Below are positions 42,234-51,946 of a stretch of DNA of 64,000 nucleotides, one piece after another. Under the pieces are notes generated by a model. It was not told the origin of the DNA and did not search any database. It saw nothing but the letters and a program-made list of their open reading frames with translations. Position 1 is the stretch's first letter, and each line of letters starts with the position of its first letter. Source of the stretch: Ptychodera flava (Eukaryota; Hemichordata; Enteropneusta; Ptychoderidae). Location: contig NC_091929.1 in the NCBI RefSeq assembly GCF_041260155.1, positions 46,680,744 through 46,744,743 on the forward strand, in the 5' to 3' direction. The position numbers and the translations under genes are program-made.

Positions 42234-42500
42234 TTTCCATGGGGACAGCCATTTTGTACTGTCATGTGATTCCACGCATGCGCGTAGGTAGAAAGTCGTG
42301 AGTAAAATTACTCAGTCGAGCGCACACGGTGAGTAATTTTCCTCGTGAGGAAAAAAATATCAAACATGTTGGATATTTTACTCAACGCGCAAAAGAGTGA
42401 TGCAACGCGCAAAAATCGACCGCACACGGGGAAAAGTTTGCTGAGCAATTTTCCTCGCGAGGATTTTTGCTCAGCTAATTTCTCTCGTGTGCGGCTGGCT
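42234..42500 (-). repeat. Harbinger right terminal inverted repeat
   Basis: Inverted copy of 15573-15839, with TCCTCGCGAGGA/TCCTCGTGAGGA-type palindromes and the CGCACACGAGAG end. It is followed by the TAA duplication (42501-42503). The MADF start codon (42250-42252) lies within it. Confidence 0.85.
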
Positions 42501-42503
42501 TAA

Positions 42504-44490
42504 GTCCCATTGCAGAACGATCGCGATGTCAGCTGGGGTGATTTCGAATGGAACAACTGAAACATTGTAACAATTTCACAGGGGAGACGGGAAGACTCAC
42601 TCATATCCATGTGACTGCCGTACGTACGGTGTACATCACTACCCTGCTGTGAATAAGCTCCAAAATCAGCCGTAGGATTTATCTTCATCAAATCAGGGGC
42701 AGGTAGTGCGCTACTTCCTAAGTTTTTCAACTTCTAACCAAATAACCTATGTGCCACATTCCTACATTTCTTGTTCGGCTCGAAGTTGTGCTGCTCCACA
42801 AAAAAAAAAACACAAAAAAAACACCACTGGTATATACAGACCTGGCCCTTGCACAAAGACAATGCAATGATGGCCGTGCACCTGTTCTGTGGGTTAAAGT
42901 GATTTATTTCCAATTAGCTAGAGGGTCTGCCATTGTTCTTTAATATCCGTACACCCCTCCATCTAAAATGGTATGGTCCCACTGTGCTCACACGCGGTAT
43001 GCGGGGGGGGGGGGGGGGTTAGGTGCAGCCATAGTATCTACTTTCACTCAGCCAAGGGGTCTTTTCATCACCTAGGAGACCTACGTGTGCTGTATGCAAC
43101 CATTATATTACAGAGTGATATATGTAAATATAAACAATGACTGAGCTGTTTCTTTGGCAAAATTTATTTATTGTCGTTTTGAAAAGAGAAAGTGTTATAT
43201 TATTTCTAAATGAATTTTGAGGTTTTTCTTTCTCTCTTTCTTTCTGATTTTACAAGTCCCACTCATTTGCATCAAAGTCAGGAAGACTGTGCCCCAGCAC
43301 AGAGTGTACGTGAACTGTACAAGCACAGGGGGGGGGGGGAGGAATAACAACATCCCCCAAGGCGAGGTTGGGCTAGACAAGCCCATGTGGGGGGGGGAGC
43401 TTGGACTATACAAGCCCCCGCATAGGGTGAACTACTAGTATATAAGCCCCAGCACAGGGTGATCTATAGGCCTATATGCCAATCTATTTTCCCTGAGCAT
43501 GGGGTCTTTTAGAGGTCATGACCTAAAAGAGATTATGACCCCTCTATTTTCACTGAGCTAAGGGGTCCTTAAGGGGTTCAGAAGGTTCCTCGGGGGCCCA
43601 TCTATGCATGGACCAACTCCAAAATTTATAGTCCACAAGTCTCGCGAGACTTTGAACTCTCGCATTTTGCGAGATGTGTGGACTATCCAACGGCCATAAC
43701 TACTAAGCAGGTGCTGCCGATTGGTAAATTTCATCTATTTTGCAAAATCATAACAAAAGATGTTTTCAAGGCTGATATACCGATTTTACTCATTTTTGAC
43801 CTTGACCTAAAATTTGGAGGGGACAGTAAAGCTGTTTCTATCTGCCTCCCACTGGCATATACGGAAAATATGCCCTCCAACTGAACTTTGATGCCCACTG
43901 CCCTCCAGTATCTAGGGTCTGCCCGCATCCCAATTCTGTCAACAATTCAAGCCCCCCCCCCCCCCGGCCCTCTGACCATTTATGACATCCCCCATTGCCA
44001 CGATCGAGGCAACCGAGATCATCACACAACCATGCGAGCAGTATTCATTTGAACTTTCCTCCCCCTTACCGTCAGATCCTCAAGTTCTTTAAACCACACC
44101 ATTCTCCTCCCTCTACATATTTTCCAGTACCCACTAGCTTTCAAAAACTTTCTCCCTGCCCGCTGTAAACATGATAATTCTTCCTCACAGTAAATATCGA
44201 TTTTTCTCCCAGCCCGCTTATTAGTGTTTAAAGTTGCTTGCCTGCTTAACAACTGTGCACAAACACCTTTTTGCATGAACAGCTTAGTTGGCAGCACCTG
44301 AATAAACATTCTCATCTGGACATTTTTAGGCTCCGAGGCATGCAGGGGTGTTGAGATTTGAAAAACTACTCTTTTCAGTACCATTGTTTGATGTTGTTCT
44401 TTTGTTTTCAGTGGTGAATTTGGACCTCTTCAAAAGGAACAGGGGTGTTCACCTGCTCATCCCCATCTGATCCCTTAGCGAAATTTTAGG
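42504..44490. other. No recognisable gene; low-complexity blocks
   Basis: Contains several homopolymer G/C runs (a 16-base G run at 43003-43018, others near 43328, 43389 and 43952) and a run of variants of ACAAGCCC...GCACAGGGTGA between 43370 and 43480. The words GGCTCGAAGTTGT near 42776 recur at 58448 and may be a shared repeat. No supportable gene was seen. Confidence 0.45.
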
Positions 44491-44493
44491 CCT

Positions 44494-44790
44494 CCCGCAA
44501 ACTGTTATTGCAAATTTGCCGCAAGCTTTGCAGTAAATTTGCAGCAAACTATTTGCCGCAAATATGCGGGTGGTTCATTTTTCAGATGCAAATTAGGTTT
44601 CTTGTGAACTTGCTGCAAATATGCAGCAAACTCCCTGCCGCAACGTTGCTGCAAACTCTTTGCAGCAAATTTGCGGCACAATCCTTGCAGCAAACTTGCG
44701 GCAAATTAATTTGAATATTACTGAAAATTTGCCGCAAACTCCATACAGCAAATTATTTTGCATGTTACTGCACATTTGCTGCAAATTACA
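44494..44790. repeat. TTTGCNGCAAA array
   Basis: About 15-20 variants of the near-palindromic word TTTGC(A/C/G)GCAAAC recur at irregular 15-30 base spacing (GCAAATTTGCCGCAAGC, TTGCAGCAAACTTGCGGC). All frames on both strands stay open, so the four listed ORFs are artefacts. A second such array is at 55000-55190. Confidence 0.8.
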
Positions 44791-45794
44791 CATACAAAAT
44801 TTCCTTCAAAAGTTGGTATAATTCCACAACAGTCAGCTCTGGAATAAACTTTTACCAATTTCAGTTATAGTAAGAAAACTAAATACATTATAATAGACAA
44901 GAGATACTGAAAACCAAAGAAGTAACACAATTAAGTGACAGCAAAATTTCTTGTATTGTACCACAAGTTTCAAAATTTTATCTTCTCCAAAAATATAAGT
45001 TCAGTTCAGATATGTACACAGAAGTTGTAGAATCACTTGTGTAGACATGGCCAATGTCAGTGACATGGTTGAGAATGAAAATCTGACAAATCTTAAGGCA
45101 GACTGTGGACAGCACAAGATGTGTTTTATCCAACTAAGCTCTGAAATACCAGTTTCACGAGAAACAATGGTCAGCGCAAATAAAGTTATTATTAATAAAA
45201 AGACGACAGAGAAAAAAAAGTTAAATTCAATTGTGGTACAATTTATTTTATATGCCATGTTCATTTCATGCCACATAAGTGTCATGATCATGTCAAGATT
45301 TTCTTTTGACTTGAGAAGTTTCATGTAACATTTACATTACTGTCAAAGGCTGCGATTTGGCTTTCTGTTCTCTGAATTTCTTGTCCCCTTTAGGGTACGT
45401 GTACCAGCAATGGATTCTGAAAAATAAAATCGTTCAGGGAAGAGTGCAAGTCTTTACCGTTTGACCAAACATTGTAAATTTCATGAAAGAAATCGATAAT
45501 TATTTGAAAATGAGACAAAATCAAGTTGAAAAATTGAAGCAGAAAATGCATAAAATATTCATGAATGAAATTAATTAAAATGTCCGACAGCGGACAACTC
45601 GCCGTATGCTATGTTGTTTACATACACGTCGGCGACAATCTGCAAAAATCTCAGCACTTACTGTAAGTAACTGTTGTGAACGTAAGTGAATTCAGTATGA
45701 ATCAGTACTCAACGAAAATTTATCTTTAGGTATAAACATTGCAATAAAATGATTACAAAACATAATAGCGATGTACAGACGAACGGTACATTGC
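44791..45794. other. No recognisable gene
   Basis: AT-rich, becoming CpG-richer after 45580. Open frames at 45001-45328 on both strands are not recognised. Confidence 0.4.
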
Positions 45795-45929
45795 ACAGGC
45801 GTGATGTTTACTGGGTAGTTTGTATAAGCGTAGTTTATGCTACTACGTTCTGATGTTCTCTTCCGTAGAACGTCGAAACGTAGCATAAACTACACTCATA
45901 CACACTGCCCAGTAAACATCACGCCTGTG
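45795..45929. repeat. Hairpin / foldback element
   Basis: ACAGGCGTGATGTTTACTGG on the left and CCAGTAAACATCACGCCTGT on the right are exact inverses. Inside, TAGTTTATGCTACTACGTTC pairs imperfectly with GAACGTCGAAACGTAGCATA. The arms are about 60 bp with a short loop. Confidence 0.85.
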
Positions 45930-46309
45930 GTACATTGGCTTACATTTGTGAACGGCTCGCAGACGCTGGACGATTCCCGGTTGCAGGTCTCTCCGTGCTG
46001 TGTGTAAATACGGTTTACCGTACTCAGAAAATATAGTCGGCATCTTTACTGCTGCTCGCGTTCACAAATTTAGAACTCCGCCTGTCCCTGGTACTGTATA
46101 TACGTTTTTGCAACTATGTGATATAATTTGGCTGGCGATTCCATAGAAAGATCACGAAATTGCCCACTATAACTCCCTGATCACAAGTACGCAGCCGACA
46201 CTGGCCGAAAATCTAACTTCGCCGATCAAGCCTCTGCATGACCCCGGCTCATGACGATCCGGAAGTGCGATCAACAAATCATTACGTGGGATTGATAATG
46301 TAGCCTCGT
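45930..46309. other. CpG-richer spacer without a recognised gene
   Basis: Sequence such as GACGATCCGGAAGTGCG contains a perfect CCGGAAGTG word, a common ETS-type promoter site, but no exon can be supported. Confidence 0.35.
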
Positions 46310-46640
46310 TTTTAGCTCACGTGTGTGAACACGTGGGCTAATGTCATAGCGATGTCTGTCTGTCTGTCTGTGTGTTAGTGTGTGTGTGTGTGTCTGTCTG
46401 TTTACACGATAACTCAAAACGCCTGAACGCATTCAAGTCAGATTTAGTACACAGGTACCATATGCTTCTTGCAAGAACTGATTAGCTTTTGGTTGGTGTG
46501 GCTTGCATATTAATGAAGTTATGCAATATTGTTTTTTTTTTCCGTACAATGGTTTCCCAATGAAGACGGTAATGACAGTGTAGACATATATCAAGAACCA
46601 GATATGAACTGAAAATGCTCACGTGTTTCATTATATATTG
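46310..46640 (+). repeat. Copy of the CACGTGTGAACACGTG / GTCTGTCTG repeat family
   Basis: GCTCACGTGTGTGAACACGTG is followed by CATAGCGATG, a (GTCT)n tract and a degenerate unit (AACGCCTGAACGCATTCAAGTCAGATTTAGTACA...). An inverted copy of the same order lies at 49660-49880. Confidence 0.75.
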
Positions 46641-47560
46641 CATTTATGTGCAAGTTTGAACCTTTGCTACATGCTTTGCTACATTTAAAGTGTTATGATC
46701 AACACAATGAATTTCACCACAGATCAATTCTAAAGGTCATTAAGTATTCAAATATGTAATTAGCTTGAATAAAAATAATTAATTTCTTTGAGTACTGTCA
46801 TTGTATCACAATATAGCATGTGTCATTACCTTTGGTCAAGTCCTTCAAGCTCTATATGCCAAACCGTGAAAGCTTGTTAGCTATTTATGCAAATTATGAA
46901 TTAGCTGACATGAAAATGCAAATGACTTTCAATACTGTTATAACCTGGTATAATGATCAATGTACACAGCATGTTTCGCCAAATTTTATCAAGTAAATGC
47001 CAGTATATATCCCTAATTTGGAAGGTTCATTAAATATGCATATTGGGAATTGGCTGAAAAAAATGTCAAATGACTTTCAATAATCTTGTATCATAATATC
47101 TTTAATGTACATAGCAAGTTTTGCCAACTTTGGTCTAGTCAAAACAGATAAATATCGCTAATAAATGCGGGATATCGGACCGCAGGCGGGCGAAGATTGC
47201 ATTATAAGCGCGCCAACCCAAACTCACTGCATGGACATCACATTTACGAAATCGAAGTCCAAAGTAAACTACGTCATTGTTAGAATAAGAGAGGTTTTCC
47301 ATCACACGGGAGCATACCACCACAAATTTTGCACAGATGGCGTTGCACTGGCATTGCAAAAGGGTGCATGGGAGCATGGGAACGCGGGCAGTTTCCCTCG
47401 CTATGGGTAGGAAATGCATTGAGCAAGACACACTTCCGGGTTCGCAAAAAAACGAGGATTCCATTTACGGGGCGCTCAAATATAACTATTTGCTGTGATA
47501 CATAGCAGAGGAGTATATGTTTGTGATGCTGAGAATAACATCAGTAAATATATGACGGGT
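46641..47560. other. Degenerate repeat remnants, no gene
   Basis: Contains several loose copies of a unit with TATGCAAATTATGAATTAGCTGACAT and GTACATAGCAAGTTTTGCCAA, probably continuing the repeat family at 46310. After 47170 the sequence is less repetitive and no exon is supportable. Confidence 0.4.
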
Positions 47561-47578
47561 TTTAAAAGTTGACGTTTT

Positions 47579-47881
47579 TTGCGATGTAACAGACTTCTGA
47601 AGGTAGCTCGCTTGGGGAACACGTCATCCCGGCCGCTGTCCGCTTTGACCCCAGTAATTCACACTGGTTTTGGTCGGCCCCAGGTACCCAAGTCACTTCG
47701 ACCCCGTCACACTTTTGCCTACATGTCCACGGAGACGATTCAACATGTTCCACAACAAAGGCAAGACAAAATTGAAAATATCAATAAAATGGCTTCACAA
47801 AGGCTGAAATACACGATACTCGATGAGTATGAAGTTTATGAAATGAAATCAAAATTGACAACACAAGTGTTTTGTCTCGGG
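47579..47881 (+). CDS. Candidate first coding exon (possible mitochondrial presequence)
   Basis: An open frame of 101 codons starting MRCNRLLKVARLGNTSSRP, rich in Arg, Ser and Leu and poor in acids over its first ~45 residues, which resembles a mitochondrial targeting peptide. It then turns charged (RQDKIENINKMASQRLKYTILDEYEVYEMKSK). GTAATA near the end (CTCGG|GTAATA) is a possible donor. No family is recognised and no downstream exon is seen. It could be a chance ORF. Confidence 0.25.
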
Positions 47882-48387
47882 TAATACCACTTGAAATTGA
47901 ACTATTCTACAGACTGTTTTTTCCATACAGTGCAGTATTTGTCAGTGACAAATTAATCTTTGCAATACATTTTTTTGCGATGAGCTGGAAATTTGATTAA
48001 TATCGAGTTAATGTACATAAATATTCCGTTATTTTAATACTGGGACACGTTTATTTTCTCGATCCGCTATCTGCGGACTACGTGCTGAAGTACATTGACT
48101 GTTCATGTCAACGATCGTTTCTCCCTCTGCAGAGTTTCTGTATCCCGTTCAACAACGCTGTACCTCGATCACACGATAGTGACGCTATGTAGCTGTGCAG
48201 TATTGAAACTTATCATAAAATGGCCACCTCGTCTAACAGTAACACGTATTGTCGGGATTATCGTACGGAAAAAAGACTGCAAAATTAAGACTTATGAATC
48301 TTCATCAGAATTGAACACATCATGATTGTACACGAGTATCAACCGTGAATGCACGTTGAGCTCGGCAGTTACACAAGCATGGTACGC
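47882..48387. other. No recognisable gene
   Basis: Mixed sequence between the candidate exon and the hairpin. Short open frames lack motifs. Confidence 0.4.
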
Positions 48388-48517
48388 TACGTGCATAGCC
48401 CTACGAGTATAGCGACAGTGCAGTGTGCGGCTTTGGCTACGCCGCCTACCGGAGGTGGGAGGCGGCGTAGCCAAAGCCGGACACTCTCGTCATACTCGTA
48501 GGGCTAGCTACATGCAC
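48388..48517. repeat. Hairpin / foldback element
   Basis: The arms contain GCTTTGGCTACGCCGCCT and its exact inverse AGGCGGCGTAGCCAAAGC. Outside them lie CTACGAGTAT/ATACTCGTAG and TGCATAGC/GCTACATGCA. The loop is about 14 bases. Confidence 0.85.
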
Positions 48518-48778
48518 TGCCGCGCGATGCCGATCGTATGCATTCCAAGGCCTATCCCGGAATTTGTTTCACAAACAACCTCAAAGGAGAGCAAACATAC
48601 TTCTATGGACAATGACGGACACGTTTCTTGGCGAAGCAAAATCAAAACAGTGCAGAAGTACATGAAGTAGGTCATGGCCTTGGACTCTGTGCACGAACCT
48701 GATTGGACACTTCATACCTTTGACCCAAAGTTATTATTCATCAGCACTTCCATGCCATGAGGCTAAGTAGAGAACGTA

Positions 48779-49394
48779 TTAGCCCTGCGTACGATGCTGT
48801 GTGTTCCGCTACAGCTAATAGCCCCGCTCACCACAGCCCTGCAAAGACCCGTACGTAGAGTTGGTGACTTCATGGTGACTTCAAATCCATTTTTGGACTT
48901 GACGTAAAAAGCCAAATTACTGCCGAAATTCAGCGTTCTTGGGCCCAAGTCGTATCCCTGCCTACCTCAGCTACTCGATCGCTTCCAAAAATGCCAGTCT
49001 TTTATTTTTTTTTCGTAAATAACCGTCGATGTCGGCAACTCTCTCGCTAGCCCTGCGTACGTACGCAGTGTACGCTGTGTGTTTAGGAACGCACACAGGG
49101 AATGCACAGCGTACACTGCGTACGTACGCAGGGCTAGCGAGAGAGTTGCCGACATCGACGGTTATTTACGAAAAAAGAATAAAAGACTGGCATTTTTGGA
49201 AGCGATCGAGTAGCTGAGGTAGGCAGGGATACGACTTGGGCCCAAGAACGCTGAATTTCGGCAGTAATTTGGCTTTTTACGTCAAGTCCAAAAATGGATT
49301 TGAAGTCACCAACTCTACGTACGGGTCTTTGCAGGGCTGTGGTGAGCGGGGCTATTAGCTGTAGCGGAACACACAGCATCGTACGCAGGGCTAA
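48779..49394. repeat. Long near-perfect hairpin (two ~300 bp arms)
   Basis: Arms 48779-49079 and 49104-49394 are almost exact inverses with a spacer of ~25 bases. The main difference is an 11-base tandem duplication in the left arm (GGTGACTTCAT). Both the outer end and the loop-proximal end of each arm carry AGCCCTGCGTACG-type words, so each arm may itself be a small element and the hairpin a head-to-head pair. Identical short ORFs at 48967-49155 (-) and 49029-49217 (+) reflect the symmetry. Confidence 0.92.
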
Positions 49395-49659
49395 GAACGT
49401 ATGTACTCATTTCTGGCGATCGAGCAGCGAGGGAAACAATCAATTACCAAGGATAAAGCTAATTTGCTAAACGATATTTTATCTTGAATAGTGAGTTGAA
49501 TGAGTAATAAAATATATTTTTAATGTTCAATACGAGGTTGAAACATGGAGGGACCGTGGTTGAAACCAGAGCTATCCAGCTGTAGCCAACCTGGACAAGC
49601 ACATTTCACAGCGCCCTCAAACAGTCGATTGTTTTCACTTGTCATACGCGGCGTAACAG

Positions 49660-49880
49660 AAAAATTAAAACTTTCATAACTTCATTAATATCCAAGCCAC
49701 GCCCACCAAAACCTTTTCAGTTCTAGCCATTTGAATTCTGAAGATGTCTACCAAATTTGACTGAAATACGTTCAGCCGTTTTTGAGAAAATGGACCACAG
49801 ACAGACAGACAGACAGACAGACACACAGACAGACAGACATCGCTGCGACATATGCTCACGTGTTCACACGTGAGCAAAAA
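49660..49880 (-). repeat. Inverted copy of the CACGTGTGAACACGTG / GTCTGTCTG repeat family
   Basis: Reads (ACAG)n, then CATCGCTGCGACATATGCTCACGTG, TTCACACGTGAGC, the inverse order of 46310-46640. The tetranucleotide tract is at 49797-49838. Confidence 0.8.
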
Positions 49881-51290
49881 ATGCACTAAATTTCATGAAA
49901 CTTTTCACAGATGACAATCTTACAACATTATGATGATACTGTGAGTGTCATGTCAATTGTCTGCTCATTTGCATATTAAATGAACTTTTGTTATTAGTGA
50001 CATAACTCTGAAATTCCTGCACCAAATTAGATGATACTTGCAACAAATATATATATATATCTATCTATATATATATCTTATATATATATCTGATATATAT
50101 CTAATTATACTTAGAAGCATTGGGCAGTGTCAAGTTAATAAATAGCTCATTTGCATATTTTATTAAGTTTTGTAATTAGTAGTATAACTGCACCAAATGT
50201 GATGAAATCTGCTGTAGATACTGATCCGACTGATATCTAACTGTGGTGTAAAGCAGTTAGTAGTGTGAAGTTAATTAAGGGTTCATTTGCATATTTAATG
50301 AACGTTGTAATTAGGTATATAACTCTGAAATTACTGCACCCAAGTCAGTGAAATTGGGTACAGATATTGATCTGATAAATATCTAAATGTGTTGAGAAGC
50401 ATTATGCAGTGTCAAGTTAACAAATAGGTCATTTGCATATTTTATGAAGTTTTGTAATTAGTCATATAACTCCATAATAACTACACCAAATGTGATAAAA
50501 TCTGCTGCAGATACTGATCCTACAGATATCTAATTGTGGTGTAAAGCATTTAGTTGTGTGGAGTTAATTGAGGGTTCATTTGCATATTTAATGAACTTTG
50601 TAATTAGTGATATTACTCCAAAATTACAGCATTAAATTTGATGAAACTTGCTACATATGTTGATCTAATAAATATCCAATTGTACTGAGAAGCATTGAGC
50701 AGTGTCAAGTTAATAAATAGCTCATTTGCATATTTCATGAAGTTTTATAATTAGTCATATAACTCTGAAATAACTGCATCAAATGTGACGAGAACTGCTG
50801 CATATACTGATCCGACAGATATCTATGTTGTAAAGCATTTAGTAGTGTGAAGTTAATTAAGGGTTCATTTGCATATTTAAGAAACTTTGTAATTAGGTAT
50901 ATAACTCTGCAATTACAGCACCAAATTTGGTTAAACGTGCTACAGATATTGATCTGATAAATATATATTTGTGCTATGAAGCATTGAACAGTGTCATGTT
51001 AATTTAGAGCTCATTTGCATATTTAATTAACCTATAATTAGTGATATTAGTCTAAAATTACAGCATTAATTTTAATAAAAATGCTACAAATGTTGATCTG
51101 ATAGATATGTAATTGTCCCTTGAAGCATTGAGCAGTGTCAGGTTGATATATAGCTCATTTGCATATTAAATAGAGTTTTGTAATCAGTGATTATATCTGA
51201 GAGTACTTTGCGAAGTTGATAAAACCTGCTGCATACAGTGTTATAACACATATCTGATTGTTCTGTGAAGCGCACTTCTATTAATGAACC
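49881..51290. repeat. ~147 bp degenerate tandem array
   Basis: About nine copies, marked by CTCATTTGCATATTTAATGAA at roughly 145-150 base steps (49962, 50149, 50284, 50430, 50576, 50723, 50864, 51011, 51158). Each also holds GTAATTAGT.ATATAACTC and AAGCATT...CAGTGTCAAGTTAAT. Copies differ by many substitutions. A (TA)n-rich patch lies at 50045-50105. It seems to be the tail of the repeat family starting at 49660. Confidence 0.85.
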
Positions 51291-51896
51291 TGTTGTAAGA
51301 GACGTGAGCATATTCAGTTCATGTCTGGTTAAACGCTTGAATTGACCCTACATCTGCACCAATCCATTATATTTCATACTTAATATAGCATTTAATTTAT
51401 AGTTTAATGAAAATGGTTATTTTTATCATAGAAAGACTAAAATGAGAGTAAAAATTCTTTCAACACGAAAAATCAATATCAATGCGCGAACTGACCTTGA
51501 TGAACCGTGACCGGAGAGTGCAAAACATGTTGGCTGCTCGCAGCTGATACACAGGACATGTTGGACATTGGCGAAGTAGCGCATTGAATTTTCGTACAGT
51601 GACTCGGGATGGAGTGTAATCTTAAACCTCAAATTTGTGCTCAACAATATACTCTAACGCTGAGAACGTGGACAAAGCCTTTCACCTCGACCCATGTTAT
51701 CAAAAGTTAGTAAAGGGAAAGCAACTCCACACATCGTTCATGTATTAGTGATTTGCATTTAATGTATATTAGTGTGTATGTTTTTGTTTCACTGCCTTGT
51801 GTATAGGACCGATTAGGCACGGTGAGACACAGCTGTAATCTGCGTGTCAGTGCAGACTGTACTCCAGAGTGGAGAGACTGCGTACGACACTGCGAT
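51291..51896. other. No recognisable gene
   Basis: The - strand frame at 51426-51647 is unassigned. It lies downstream, on the same strand, of the hammerhead-like motif and might be decayed retroelement sequence. Confidence 0.4.
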
Positions 51897-51946
51897 CCTT
51901 TAACGCTATGTTTCGAAAGTTTGCCAGACTTTCTTCATCAGTCGCC
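51897..51946 (-). ncRNA. Hammerhead-like motif (Penelope-type)
   Basis: On the - strand GCGACTGATGAA leads into a 6 bp stem (GAAAGT, loop, ACTTTC), then GAAA, then AGCGTTAAAGG. The CTGATGA and GAAA core and stem II are intact. The same words occur in the Penelope-like element at 7828-7876, so it marks another Penelope-type remnant. Stem I is not obvious. Confidence 0.5.

Larger units (their letters stand above)
37168..42252 (-). pseudogene. Harbinger-encoded MADF-BESS DNA-binding protein, three exons, decayed
   Basis: Exon 1 (42252-42078) starts MAVPMEN and contains the first half of a MADF domain: LVEIWSSYPALYDVRSPDFKNR. It ends AACAG|GTAAAA. Exon 2 (about 40024-39848) completes the MADF domain (NLRNNYVKAKK, WLLDKLQFLDPF) with an apparent indel near its start; donor GAG|GTAAGTA. 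Exon 3 (37793-37168) follows a TTTCAG acceptor. It has an acidic region, a Lys-rich patch and a BESS motif (FGNYVTQTLRELEPK...AQHRISNI), then a frameshift near 37425 before a Gln/Asn-rich tail ending FTQM. MADF/Myb-like partners of Harbinger elements bind the TIRs and help import the transposase. Its start codon lies inside the right TIR. Confidence 0.8.
15573..42500. mobile_element. PIF/Harbinger DNA transposon, interrupted by a nested LINE
   Basis: Both ends carry a ~265 bp terminal inverted repeat beginning AGCCGGCCGCACACGAGAG (left) and AGCCAGCCGCACACGAGAG (right, inverted). Each is flanked by TAA (15570-15572 and 42501-42503), the 3 bp TWA target that PIF/Harbinger elements duplicate. 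The interior holds the two genes expected of the superfamily: a DDE transposase on + (36081-39108) and a DNA-binding MADF-BESS protein on - (37168-42252). If the LINE (about 16171-35430) is subtracted, the element would be about 7.7 kb. That the two ends belong to one insertion is an inference from the matching duplication, the inverted TIRs and the coding content between them. Both genes are broken, so this copy is dead. Confidence 0.7.

Noticed and set aside
44508..44821. Four overlapping ORFs on both strands rich in Cys, Ala, Leu and Gln
   Set aside because: They are products of the TTTGCNGCAAA array, with all frames open by composition.
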